This document shows positions 9,315-17,727 of a stretch of DNA of 64,000 nt, piece after piece (position 1 is the first letter of the stretch; every line of letters starts with the position of its first letter). The stretch covers positions 310,001-374,000 of the forward strand of contig CP094668.1 in NCBI GenBank assembly GCA_022836915.1, read 5' to 3'. The position numbers were made by a program, and so were the translations under genes. Origin of the DNA: Paenibacillus sp. OVF10. Lineage in GTDB: Bacteria; Bacillota; Bacilli; Paenibacillales; Paenibacillaceae. The notes below the pieces were generated by a model. The model made no database searches and was not told the origin of the DNA. It saw only the letters and a program-made list of their open reading frames with translations.

Positions 9315-9336
9315 TTTTCATTTCTCCCTTCGGATT

Positions 9337-10170
9337 TTATTTAACTGAGCCTTGCGCGAAGCCGTTGTAGATGTACTTCTGTAACAACAGGAAGATGATC
9401 ATGGTTGGAATAATGGCGATCATGATGCCAGCGCTGATGACTTCCCACTGCGATCCAAACGGTCCCTTGAATTTGAACAAGGCGGTGGATATGACCTGTA
9501 GATCGGTCTTTGGCATGTACAAGAACGGTGTGTAGAAGTCGTTATAGATGTTCACACCCTTCACGATAATGACCGTTACAATGGCCGGTTTCAGCAGTGG
9601 CAGAATGATTCTCCAGTAGATCGTGAAGTACGACGCGCCGTCCAGCATGGCGGATTCATCCAGTGCACTTGAGATGGAGCCAAGGAACTGCAGGAAAATA
9701 TAAACCGCGATGATATCTGTACCCAGGTACATCACGATGGCCGCCCAGCGTGTGTTGAACAGGTCGAGCGCGTTGATGATCTGGAATGTGGCGACCTGTG
9801 TCGTAACACTTGGAATCAGGGTAGCGAGCAGGAATGCCGCGACCATGATTTTCTTGCCTTTGAATTTGAACCGATCCAGCACATACGCGATCATGGAACC
9901 CGTTAAGGTCGCCCCTATAATGGAGATGACCAAGATAATAATTGTATTTTTGAAACCAACCAGCATGTTGCCATCCACAAAAGCCTTCGCATAGTTCGCA
10001 AAGTTCAGCCAGTTGGCTGGCGGGGCAAGCGGGCTGCTGGTAGCGTATTCTGCATTCGTTTTGAGAGATGCAAACAGGATGACCACGATAGGTAACAGTG
10101 CGATAAACGCCGCAAGCACCAGGGAAGCATATTTAACCACGCTCGCAAGGGTGTATTTGAGTTGTGTCAC
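9337..10170 (-). CDS. Sugar ABC transporter permease, MalG type
   Basis: Membrane permease of the CUT1 carbohydrate importer family, 277 residues with about six membrane helices. The first helix is VKYASLVLAAFIALLPIVVILFASLK. The EAA loop that docks the ATPase reads DESAMLDGASYFTIYWRIILP around residue 190, and the C-terminal sequence LLLQKYIYNGFAQGSVK is typical of MalG-like subunits. GTG at 10170 follows GGGAGG. The stop and the upstream permease start region are separated by only two bases. No ATPase is encoded in the locus, so the importer probably uses a shared MsmX-like ATPase elsewhere. Confidence 0.9.
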   Translation of the reverse strand: MTQLKYTLASVVKYASLVLAAFIALLPIVVILFASLKTNAEYATSSPLAPPANWLNFANYAKAFVDGNMLVGFKNTIIILVISIIGATLTGSMIAYVLDRFKFKGKKIMVAAFLLATLIPSVTTQVATFQIINALDLFNTRWAAIVMYLGTDIIAVYIFLQFLGSISSALDESAMLDGASYFTIYWRIILPLLKPAIVTVIIVKGVNIYNDFYTPFLYMPKTDLQVISTALFKFKGPFGSQWEVISAGIMIAIIPTMIIFLLLQKYIYNGFAQGSVK

Positions 10171-10172
10171 GT

Positions 10173-11060
10173 TTATTCCTCCCCTTTCATGGTGACGCGC
10201 TGCACAAGCGTAACTAGAATAACGATCAAGAGCAGCACCACAGCCATGGCGGATGCCAGTCCCAGCTTGCCATATTTAAATGCCAAGTGAACCGTTTGGA
10301 TTACAAATGTCATACTGCCGTTGGAACCATCGGTCATGATATATGGAATATCGAACGCACTAATTGCGCCGCTAATCGCCAAGATCAGGTTAAGCTGCAG
10401 GATGCGTGTAATGCTTGGCAGGATGATGTGGCGGAATTGCTGCCAGCGATTGGCACCATCAATATCGGATGCTTCATACACATCCTTCGGAATGGAGGAG
10501 ATTGCACCCAGGAAAATGATAAAGTTGAAGCCCATGTATCTCCATACCGATGCACCTGCGAGTGACACGTTAATAATATTGGGATTACCGAGCCAGAGCT
10601 GCGTGTATTGCCCCAGCCCTACAGCATGCATGAGCATATCGAGTGTACCGTCAGGTTTGAAGAAAAAGAGGAAGATAAAACCGATGGCTACCCCATTCAG
10701 CAAATAAGGGAAAAACAGTATGCCTTTGAAGAAGTTTTTGCCTCGAACTTTGAAACTCAGAATCGTGGCAAAGTAAAGCGCCAAGCCCATCTGTAAGAAC
10801 GTAGCCACGAAGTAGTACAAGCTGACAATAAATACTTTGAAGTATTCGGGATCACTGAAGATACGCGTATAGTTCTCAAACCCAACATAATCGAACCTTT
10901 TGCTGTATCCGTTCCAATCGGTGAAACTGTATTTGAACATGTTGATGACTGGCAAGTATGCAAATGTAAACAGCAACGCCAGCGGAATAATTGAGAAGGC
11001 ACAGATGATAAATATGCGTTGCGCTGAGTAGCCCCAATTCGAAAGTTTTAAGTACTTCAT
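10173..11060 (-). CDS. Sugar ABC transporter permease, MalF type
   Basis: CUT1-family membrane permease, about 295 residues, partner of the MalG-type subunit. It has the N-terminal signature LPLALLFTFAYLPVINMFKYSFTDWNG-like region, and the EAA loop EASDIDGANRWQQFRHIILPS near residue 205. ATG at 11060 is nine bases after GGAGGT; a GTG three codons upstream would be too close to that site. It is separated from the binding-protein gene by about 190 bases containing a small hairpin, an arrangement that often lets the binding protein be made in excess. Confidence 0.9.
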   Translation of the reverse strand: MKYLKLSNWGYSAQRIFIICAFSIIPLALLFTFAYLPVINMFKYSFTDWNGYSKRFDYVGFENYTRIFSDPEYFKVFIVSLYYFVATFLQMGLALYFATILSFKVRGKNFFKGILFFPYLLNGVAIGFIFLFFFKPDGTLDMLMHAVGLGQYTQLWLGNPNIINVSLAGASVWRYMGFNFIIFLGAISSIPKDVYEASDIDGANRWQQFRHIILPSITRILQLNLILAISGAISAFDIPYIMTDGSNGSMTFVIQTVHLAFKYGKLGLASAMAVVLLLIVILVTLVQRVTMKGEE

Positions 11061-11148
11061 GCTCTCCACACCTCCAAGCGGTTCTCCCGCCTATATATCG
11101 AAAGACTCCGTCCAATGGAATTCCTGCGGAATAACTGCCGGGGAAGAG

Positions 11149-11167
11149 CATGGGTATCATGCTTTCA
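11149..11167. promoter_or_regulatory. Intercistronic hairpin between binding protein and permeases
   Basis: AGCATG-GGTAT-CATGCT forms a short perfect hairpin in the untranslated gap between the two genes. It has no T tract, so it is more likely an RNA-stability element than a terminator. Confidence 0.4.
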
Positions 11168-11254
11168 AATACCACATACTCCATGCTCCATTCATAAATG
11201 GATTCCTTTATCCCCGCAGTCCATTCATCACCTGATCCACTTACGTTAATCCAA

Positions 11255-12568
11255 TTATTTCGTGAGTTCTGCTCTTGCTTTGACCCACTTGTCGTTCAGA
11301 TCTTTCATAATGTCGTCATACGATTCCTTGCGGTTCCCAATACCTGCTTCGATAATGCGTTTCTTGAAGTCAGGCTGCCAGAGACCGATTTCGCCTTCGT
11401 TATCAATCTTGTCGACCAGACCTTCCTGACCTTCTTTGGCAGGTGTAAGCGTGGAGAATTTCACATCTTTATATTGATCCAAAATGGGTGGTAATTCAGC
11501 ATTCTTGTCTGCATCCATACCGCCACCCTGTTCAACCGCGTAGTTTGATTTCGCCAGGAACCAGTCAATCCAGGCTTTAGCAGCAGGTTTGTTCTCGCTG
11601 TTCACGTTCATACCGATGTTATAGTCGGCGGAGAGCGGAACCACAACCTCACTTGCATTCGTAGGGAAAGGAAGGAATCCGATGTCGTCCGGTGTATCCG
11701 TCATCCCTTGAATTTGTGTGATGGCCCAAGAGCCAAGTGCCATCGTGGCAATTTTGCCTTTGGCAAGATCAGCCTTGGAGCTTTCCCAGTCGGTTGTTGT
11801 TGGATCTTTCTCGATTAGACCGTTCTTGGCTGCATCATAGAGCACTTTATATAGTTCATAGTGCGGCTGACCAGGCACAAAGTTCTCATCTGTGTTCGGT
11901 TGGTCCACGTTAACGTAATCCACACTGCCTGCAACGGTTGGCAGATCCGATTCCCATTGTGTCAGGGCCCAGCCGGATGCATAGTTGGTGTAGAGCGGAA
12001 CCGCGTCAGTATTGTCTTTGATCAACTGAAGCGCAGCCTGGAATTGTTCAGGTGTTTTTGGAACTTCCATAATGCCTGCGTCTTTGAAGACCTGTTTGTT
12101 ATAAATGATTCCGGAGAACGTGATCACGGTAGGGATACCGTAGACCTGACCATCCACCATGCGTTCTTCAATGGCGGTGTACTTGTCTTTCAATTCATCA
12201 TACGTGCCGAGCGGCTCGAAAAAGTCCGGGATATCCGCGATCGGAACACTGGTCGGGATCATCAGTACATCACCATAATCCTTGGTGCTCATACGGATCT
12301 TCACTTGTCCTTCGTAGTCGGCTAGTGCCTGAAAGTTCACTTTGACATCCGGGTATTCCTTATTGAACTCAGCAGCGTAGTCTTTGAATACGGTATCAAC
12401 AATATCTGTACGTTGTGTAAGGACAGTAATCTCACCCTTGATATCTGCCGGATCTGTACTGATCTCCTCCCCTGCCTGCGAAGATCCACCTCCGGATGAA
12501 CATGCAGCAAGTAGTGAAGTGATGAGCAGCATCGTCAGCAACATCATCCAACCTTTGTTTTTTCTCAA
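11255..12568 (-). CDS. Sugar-binding lipoprotein of ABC importer
   Basis: Extracellular solute-binding lipoprotein of family 1 (SBP_bac_1), 437 residues. The signal peptide ends in the lipobox LLAAC followed by a Ser/Gly-rich spacer. The fold signature EITVLTQRTDIVDTVFKDYAAEFNKEYPDVKV-type N-lobe strand and the segment GKIATMALGSWAI around residue 270 are characteristic of oligosaccharide-binding proteins. It starts with TTG at 12568 after GAGGGG. As the first gene of the operon, read from a regulated promoter at 12621-12651, it probably delivers mannobiose and larger beta-mannooligosaccharides to the two permeases. The substrate is inferred from the enzymes nearby. Confidence 0.87.
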   Translation of the reverse strand: MRKNKGWMMLLTMLLITSLLAACSSGGGSSQAGEEISTDPADIKGEITVLTQRTDIVDTVFKDYAAEFNKEYPDVKVNFQALADYEGQVKIRMSTKDYGDVLMIPTSVPIADIPDFFEPLGTYDELKDKYTAIEERMVDGQVYGIPTVITFSGIIYNKQVFKDAGIMEVPKTPEQFQAALQLIKDNTDAVPLYTNYASGWALTQWESDLPTVAGSVDYVNVDQPNTDENFVPGQPHYELYKVLYDAAKNGLIEKDPTTTDWESSKADLAKGKIATMALGSWAITQIQGMTDTPDDIGFLPFPTNASEVVVPLSADYNIGMNVNSENKPAAKAWIDWFLAKSNYAVEQGGGMDADKNAELPPILDQYKDVKFSTLTPAKEGQEGLVDKIDNEGEIGLWQPDFKKRIIEAGIGNRKESYDDIMKDLNDKWVKARAELTK

Positions 12569-12596
12569 TTGTTTCGACCCCTCTCTTAAGTTAATT

Positions 12597-12613
12597 AAGT
12601 TATCGTTAAGGTT
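12597..12613. promoter_or_regulatory. LacI-type operator O1
   Basis: AAGTTATCGTTAAGGTT resembles O3 at 12734 (AAGTTACCGTTAACTT). It lies just downstream of the leftward promoter. Confidence 0.5.
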
Positions 12614-12621
12614 ACAAAATG

Positions 12622-12651
12622 AATTCTATTATGGTAACGCTTACCTGTCAA
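12622..12651 (-). promoter_or_regulatory. Promoter of the mannooligosaccharide uptake operon, with operator/cre-like O2
   Basis: Minus-strand TTGACA (12646-12651), 17-base spacer, TAGAAT. The spacer contains the palindrome GGTAACGCTTACC (12633-12645). On the minus strand this matches 12 of 14 positions of the CcpA cre consensus TGWAANCGNTNWCA, so it could serve the local LacI protein, CcpA, or both. Confidence 0.75.
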
Positions 12652-12695
12652 TTAAATTATTTATAACTTAACAAGAAAAATTGCGAGGTATTTCG

Positions 12696-12724
12696 TTGAC
12701 ATCTGTTTTTCAGAGCACTAATAT
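12696..12724 (+). promoter_or_regulatory. Promoter of epimerase-phosphorylase arm
   Basis: TTGACA (12696-12701), 17-base spacer, TAATAT (12719-12724): a near-consensus sigma-A promoter reading towards the epimerase gene. Confidence 0.85.
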
Positions 12725-12733
12725 TATTTAATA

Positions 12734-12749
12734 AAGTTACCGTTAACTT
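12734..12749. promoter_or_regulatory. LacI-type operator O3
   Basis: AAGTTACCGTTAACTT has perfect 6-bp arms around a CG-containing centre, as in LacI-family operators. It overlaps the predicted transcription start of the rightward promoter, a blocking position. The LacI gene at 15539 is the likely binder. Confidence 0.7.
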
Positions 12750-12770
12750 AATTATATGAATTGATTAAAC

Positions 12771-12922
12771 ATTTACACGAAACGTAGAGGACAGAAAGAA
12801 CCTGAAGAAGCGGAGCGTTCGCCTTTATCACCGGAATTTCACCTTTGAAAAAGGGAATCAAAAAAATCTGGGGATAACAGCGATCGGAAGGTTATTCTGT
12901 CATCGGAGTGGCCAGTGTAAAT
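12771..12922 (+). repeat. Repeat family A, copy 2, in the epimerase 5' leader
   Basis: A 152-bp copy bounded by ATTTACACGA and CAGTGTAAAT, which are inverted relative to each other. Inner blocks GGACAGAAAGAACC and GGTTATTCTGTC are also inverted, so the transcript can fold into a long hairpin. It lies between the promoter and the epimerase ribosome site. It lacks the TTTCTGCAAGAAAGC block present in the other three copies. Confidence 0.75.
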
Positions 12923-12981
12923 ATTCTTTAATTCAATTTATATATTAAGATTTATGTAACACGTTGAAGGAGTGCTCACTT

Positions 12982-14172
12982 ATGAATACAAAAACACCCC
13001 AACTCCAATCTGAAATTAAGGCGCATTGGGAGAAGCAGATTTTACCCTTCTGGTCCAACCTTAAAGATACAACCCACGGTGGATTCTACGGCTGGGTTGG
13101 CAATGATCTTCAGGTGAATCCACAGGCCCCCAAAGGCGGGATCGCCACGGCACGACAACTCTGGTCTTTTGCAGCGGCGTATCGGGTTACCGGAAACGAA
13201 AGATGGCGCGATCACGCGGAGCACGCCTATCGTTTTCTCGCAGACCATGTGATGGATACCGAATATGGCGGTATGTACTGGATGGTAGATTACACAGGGG
13301 AAGCGCTGGACACGAGCAAACATGTGTATACGCAATCATTCGGTGTGTATTCACTCAGTGAGTACTATCGTGCTACCGGGGATGCTTCTGCATTGGAACT
13401 TGCGAAAACGCTTTTTGCTTTAATCGAGGACAAAGGTTTGGATGCCGAACTACCTGCGTACAAGGAACAATTTGATCGCACATGGAAGGAACAGCCCAAT
13501 GAAATGCTGAGCGAAAACGGGGTGATTGCGGATTACACAATGAATACGCACATCCATGTGTTAGAGGCCTACACCACGCTCTATCGCGTGTGGCCGGATC
13601 AACAAGTGAAGGCAGCGCTGGAACGCCTGCTCGGAATTCTATATGAACGGGTGTATGACCAAGACACCAAGTTTCTCGGGGTATTTTTCAACAAACAGTG
13701 GGAATCCATCATCGATCTGCGCTCGTTCGGACATGACATTGAAGCCAGCTGGCTGATCGACGAAACACTGAAAGTGCTGGGACTGGAACAACATCCGGAG
13801 TATGCGGCGATGGTAACGGATATTGCCTATAACATCTCCAACGTGGCCGTAAATGCCGATGGTTCCCTGCTAAATGAACAAGAAGGTGAACATATCGATG
13901 AGAAGCGAATCTGGTGGGTTCAGGCAGAGGCGATGGTTGGCTTCTATAACGCGTATCAGCGTACAGGCGATCCCTTGTTTCTGGAGAGAGTGGAACGCTT
14001 GTGGACCTATACAAAAGAAAACATCATTGATCAGCGCGCTGGTGGGGAATGGTACTGGTCGGTTGATGGGAACGGTACACCGGATCAAAGCGAGATTGCT
14101 GGACCGTGGAAATGCCCGTATCACAATAGCAGATTCTGTATTGAACTAATCGAGAGGATGGGATCAGAATGA
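12982..14172 (+). CDS. Mannobiose/cellobiose 2-epimerase
   Basis: (alpha/alpha)6-barrel enzyme of the N-acylglucosamine 2-epimerase superfamily, about 396 residues. In the beta-mannan pathway it turns mannobiose into 4-O-beta-mannosylglucose for the phosphorylase next door. Motifs match cellobiose and mannobiose 2-epimerases: [12 protein letters not shown] with a catalytic histidine near residue 250, [11 protein letters not shown] near 315, and [15 protein letters not shown] with the second catalytic histidine near 380. ATG at 12982 follows AAGGAG. The stop overlaps the next start as ATGA, so the two enzymes are probably translationally coupled. Cytoplasmic, no signal peptide. Confidence 0.9.
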   Translation: MNTKTPQLQSEIKAHWEKQILPFWSNLKDTTHGGFYGWVGNDLQVNPQAPKGGIATARQLWSFAAAYRVTGNERWRDHAEHAYRFLADHVMDTEYGGMYWMVDYTGEALDTSKHVYTQSFGVYSLSEYYRATGDASALELAKTLFALIEDKGLDAELPAYKEQFDRTWKEQPNEMLSENGVIADYTMNTHIHVLEAYTTLYRVWPDQQVKAALERLLGILYERVYDQDTKFLGVFFNKQWESIIDLRSFGHDIEASWLIDETLKVLGLEQHPEYAAMVTDIAYNISNVAVNADGSLLNEQEGEHIDEKRIWWVQAEAMVGFYNAYQRTGDPLFLERVERLWTYTKENIIDQRAGGEWYWSVDGNGTPDQSEIAGPWKCPYHNSRFCIELIERMGSE

Positions 14173-15353
14173 TACACCCGAAATACAAGGAGTTGCTGGA
14201 GAAACAGGAGCAGTTGCTTAGTCGCACTAATGAGATCAATTCTTCCTTCTACAACGGCATATACGATCGGTACCAATATCCGGTTATCACTCGCCATCAT
14301 GTACCGCTGCATTGGAGATTCGATCTGGATGAGACGACGAACCCACACTTTATGGAGCGTCTGGGTATCAACGCTACACTGAATCCAGGAGCCATCTATT
14401 TCAATGGCAAATACGTCATGGTCATCCGTACGGAAGGATTGGACCGTAAATCGACCTTTGCGCTCGCGGAGAGTGACAATGGAATTGACGGGTTCCGTTT
14501 CACGGGTAAACCATTGGTCTGGGATGATATCGATGCGGATGAAACCAATCAGTATGATATGCGCCTTGTTCAACATGAAGATGGCTGGATCTATGGCATC
14601 TATTGCTCGGAACGCAAAGACCCGGAGGCTCCTGCATTTGATACGTCCAGCGCAGTTGCACAGGCAGGACTGGTCCGTACACGGGATCTTACAAGCTGGG
14701 AACGGTTGCCCAACATCACAACGAATTCCCCTCAACAGCGCAATGTCGTATTGCACCCGGAATTCGTGGATGGAAAATATGCCTTCTACACCCGTCCACA
14801 GGACGGATTCATCTCGACAGGCAGCGGCGGCGGAATCGCCTTTGGTCTGTGTGAGGATATCTTGAACCCTGTCATTCATGAAGAGACCATTATCGACGAA
14901 CGGCAATATCATACGGTATATGAGGTCAAAAACGGTCAAGGCCCTGCTCCGCTCAAGACGGATCGAGGCTGGATTCACATTGCTCACGGAGTTCGGAACA
15001 CCGCAGCAGGCCTGCGTTATGTGTTATACACCTTCGCTACGGATCTGAATGATCCGGCGCGTATTATTGCCAAGCCGGGCGGCCACTTCATTGCCCCTTA
15101 TGACGACGAGCGTGTAGGCGATGTATCCAATGTTATTTTCTGCAATGGTGCTGTGCTCAATGAAAAAGAAGAAGTCTTTATCTATTACGCATCCAGTGAT
15201 ACCCGCTGTCATGTAGCAACAACGACTCTGGAGAAACTGGTCGATTATACGTTCAATACACCGGCTGATCCATATCGTTCCTTGGACTGTGCTAGCCAAC
15301 GGGGTCAGCTGATTGAACAGAATGAGAAGCTTCTACAGAAACAATTGACATAA
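14169..15353 (+). CDS. 4-O-beta-D-mannosyl-D-glucose phosphorylase, GH130 subfamily 1
   Basis: GH130 enzyme of 394 residues, the length of mannosylglucose phosphorylases. It splits 4-O-beta-mannosyl-glucose with phosphate into mannose-1-phosphate and glucose. The N-terminal helical extension ([15 protein letters not shown]) is typical of this subfamily. The catalytic aspartate lies in NQYDMRLVQ around residue 130, and the [16 protein letters not shown] segment around 200 is also characteristic. Its position directly after the 2-epimerase makes the mannobiose route the best reading. ATG at 14169 overlaps the epimerase stop. Confidence 0.9.
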   Translation: MIHPKYKELLEKQEQLLSRTNEINSSFYNGIYDRYQYPVITRHHVPLHWRFDLDETTNPHFMERLGINATLNPGAIYFNGKYVMVIRTEGLDRKSTFALAESDNGIDGFRFTGKPLVWDDIDADETNQYDMRLVQHEDGWIYGIYCSERKDPEAPAFDTSSAVAQAGLVRTRDLTSWERLPNITTNSPQQRNVVLHPEFVDGKYAFYTRPQDGFISTGSGGGIAFGLCEDILNPVIHEETIIDERQYHTVYEVKNGQGPAPLKTDRGWIHIAHGVRNTAAGLRYVLYTFATDLNDPARIIAKPGGHFIAPYDDERVGDVSNVIFCNGAVLNEKEEVFIYYASSDTRCHVATTTLEKLVDYTFNTPADPYRSLDCASQRGQLIEQNEKLLQKQLT

Positions 15354-15538
15354 CATCGGTAGAGCGTCCTCTCAGGGAAACCTGCAATGTGCTGAAAATT
15401 AGCGAAACAACAGCCAGAATGGCTTTATTCCAAGTGGGTAACGATGTATACTGATATGGATTGTTATTATGTTGGAGGAAAGCGCTCATCATAATGACAG
15501 CACATTGTGCCTATACCGGCTTGAAGGAGGCGACCATA

Positions 15539-16570
15539 CTGAAGAACAATATCACCATGCGGGATATCGCCGACAGGCTCGGGGTCAGCAGTGTGACCGT
15601 CTCGAAAGCATTGAATGATAAAGATGGCGTGAGTGGCGAATTAAAGGAAAAAATTAAAGTGCTTGCTGTTGAAATGGGCTATCGGTATAATGCTGCTGCC
15701 CGTTCCATGAAGGAAGGCTTAACCCATAATATTGGCGTAATTATCCCGGAGCGTTTTACCGGGCCTACGCAGTCGTTCTATGTACGCGTGTTCCAGCGCA
15801 TCACCAAACATCTGGAGGAACAGGGCTACTACGGCATTCTGCACATTCTGAATGTGGAGGATGAGGAGGAATTAACACTGCCCAAGCTGTACAGCGATAA
15901 CAAGGTCGATGGTTTCATCGTGCTCGGACAGATCAGCAAAGAGTATATTGAACTGGTGCGATCGATGGAGGTTCCCAAAATGTTTCTCGACTTCTACGAT
16001 GAACATTCGGACATCGATTCCGTCGTTACCGATAACTTCTACGCTGCCTATGAGCTGACGAACTATCTGGTTCAGCAGGGCCACCGTAACATTGCTTATG
16101 TGGGGAACCTGTATTCCACGAGCAGCATCCAGGACCGATTCCTCGGGTATTACAAATCCTTGCTGGAACATCGGTTGCCGATGAATCCAGAGCTGGTTCT
16201 GAATGATCGGGATGAACGAGGTACGTTTATTGAGATTGATCTGCCGGAACAGCTGCCAACCGCCTTTGTATGCAACTGTGATCAGGTCGCTCATCTGCTC
16301 GTCCAAAAACTGACTTCCATGGATATTCAGGTGCCTGGCCAATGCTCTGTTGTTGGTTTTGACAATGATATCTATGCGATGCTCTCCGATCCCAAGCTGA
16401 CAACTGTTGAAGTGGATGTGGAACAGATGGCGCGCACGGCAGTTCAGTCCATGCTCAAAAAGGTCGACAACCCAAACCGCAGTTTCGGCCGTGTACACGT
16501 GAAAGGCAACATCATCTATCGTGACTCGGTGAGTGCTGTGTCTGCCTCATCAGATACAATGGATATTTGA
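15539..16570 (+). CDS. LacI-family transcriptional regulator of the mannan locus
   Basis: LacI/GalR repressor of about 343 residues. The N-terminal HTH (ITMRDIADRLGVSSVTVSKAL) is followed by the hinge and a periplasmic-binding-protein-like effector domain with the sequence SVVGFDNDIYAMLSDPKLTTVEVD near residue 280. The start is unusual: a strong AAGGAGG at 15524-15530 is placed for a CTG at 15539, while the first ATG with the right HTH is at 15557, 26 bases away. Upstream ATGs exist but lack a site. It closes the epimerase-phosphorylase arm and probably represses both divergent promoters through the AAGTTA-CG-TAACTT-like operators at 12597-12749. Confidence 0.88.
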   Translation: MKNNITMRDIADRLGVSSVTVSKALNDKDGVSGELKEKIKVLAVEMGYRYNAAARSMKEGLTHNIGVIIPERFTGPTQSFYVRVFQRITKHLEEQGYYGILHILNVEDEEELTLPKLYSDNKVDGFIVLGQISKEYIELVRSMEVPKMFLDFYDEHSDIDSVVTDNFYAAYELTNYLVQQGHRNIAYVGNLYSTSSIQDRFLGYYKSLLEHRLPMNPELVLNDRDERGTFIEIDLPEQLPTAFVCNCDQVAHLLVQKLTSMDIQVPGQCSVVGFDNDIYAMLSDPKLTTVEVDVEQMARTAVQSMLKKVDNPNRSFGRVHVKGNIIYRDSVSAVSASSDTMDI

Positions 16571-16599
16571 ATTAAAAAATGAAATAAACGAACACAGAT

Positions 16600-16632
16600 G
16601 ACTGGCCTTTATCTTACTGGCCAGTCTTTTTT
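16600..16632 (+). terminator. Terminator after lacI-type gene
   Basis: GACTGGCC and GGCCAGTC form a perfect 8-bp stem followed by six T. Confidence 0.92.
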
Positions 16633-16645
16633 GATGCATCGGAGC

Positions 16646-17323
16646 TTAACGACGGCGATGATCTGTTGAATTCTTCAGAAATGTAGTCGTTCTCCAAATC
16701 GAGAGGATGAGGATTAACTCATACACATTGGTTAAAGTTCCGGTTTCCACTGGCAGGGAGATTAACTGTCCTACAAACAATAATGCAGTCCCAACAAACA
16801 GCCATACCCATTTATGTTTGAAAAGAACGATCAGGCTAACAAATAAGAGTACAAGCCCCACGATGATCACCATCATCGGCGGACCTCCATGACCTTCTGC
16901 CATATATCTCAGTACTCCATACTCTTCTATAACCTTGAGATTTTTAACCTCGGATAAAGTAAAGCCTACAATCTGGTAGATAACCAGACCCAACGTTATC
17001 AGCCATGCTACCACATTCGTTATACTTCTATTTGCAAACTTGGCACCTGAGCTACGCAAGATATGGTAGCCAACCAGAATAAGGGTAGGGGTAGCAAAGG
17101 CATGTAGCCAAAATCGAAGGCTACTGAGAACCATTAGCGGTTCCCCTTCCCCTATCAAATTACCTAAAGCAATAATTCCATTATCATATGCCAAGCTGAA
17201 CGCTACGAATAGCTGAAAACTGGAATACGCGAGCCATTGCTTCCTCTGGGTTAAATCGACGGCCATCCAAACAACAAGTATCAAATAAACAAGAGTAAGT
17301 ACGGAGTATATCCATACATCCAA
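16646..17323 (-). CDS. Uncharacterised membrane protein, about seven TM helices
   Basis: I do not recognise the family. The 225-residue protein is almost entirely hydrophobic, with membrane segments at roughly residues 5-22, 32-52, 66-88, 102-122, 146-166, 170-190 and 196-214. A short acidic and glycine-rich loop (EYGVLRYMAEGHGGPP) follows helix 4, and the C-terminus is arginine-rich, suggesting a cytoplasmic tail. Nothing around it gives a job: it sits alone and convergent with the LacI gene. The ribosome site (AAAGGATGG) is rather far from the ATG. Confidence 0.7.
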   Translation of the reverse strand: MDVWIYSVLTLVYLILVVWMAVDLTQRKQWLAYSSFQLFVAFSLAYDNGIIALGNLIGEGEPLMVLSSLRFWLHAFATPTLILVGYHILRSSGAKFANRSITNVVAWLITLGLVIYQIVGFTLSEVKNLKVIEEYGVLRYMAEGHGGPPMMVIIVGLVLLFVSLIVLFKHKWVWLFVGTALLFVGQLISLPVETGTLTNVYELILILSIWRTTTFLKNSTDHRRR

Positions 17324-17643
17324 GCTGCTTCACCATCCTTTCGACAATCTTCAAGAGCCGGATCCGTTCTCCGAATTCAACTCATATTCCCTTTCTCGTT
17401 TTTGTATATTGGTACATAAGTGGTCAATTCTAATAAATTATATTTACCGGTAAGTAAAATTACAAGGTCAATTTGTGAAAATGGATAATTTGTCATAAAT
17501 TACTCACTGATGTAATGAAGATGAAATATCGATATATAACGATCACCCGGGAGATCAACACATGCTGTAGCTGGAGATGATCCACCCTTACAAGGAATCA
17601 TTCTTCTATAGACCACCAAACTGTTTATGGAGCTGATTCATAT
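17324..17643. other. Non-coding stretch
   Basis: AT-rich spacer upstream of the membrane protein gene. I see no gene, repeat copy or convincing operator in it; it probably holds the promoter of the gene at 16646-17323. Confidence 0.5.
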
Positions 17644-17688
17644 AAAAAGAGCACTCCCGGCTATCGTAGCTGCAGGAGCACTCTTTTC
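17644..17688 (-). terminator. Terminator after pectate lyase gene
   Basis: On the minus strand AAAAGAGTGCTCC pairs over 13 positions (two G-U pairs) with GGAGTGCTCTTTT and runs into a T tract. Confidence 0.85.
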
Positions 17689-17727
17689 CTTATTTGAAAA
17701 ACGTAAAAGCAACAGGTTACTCTGATA

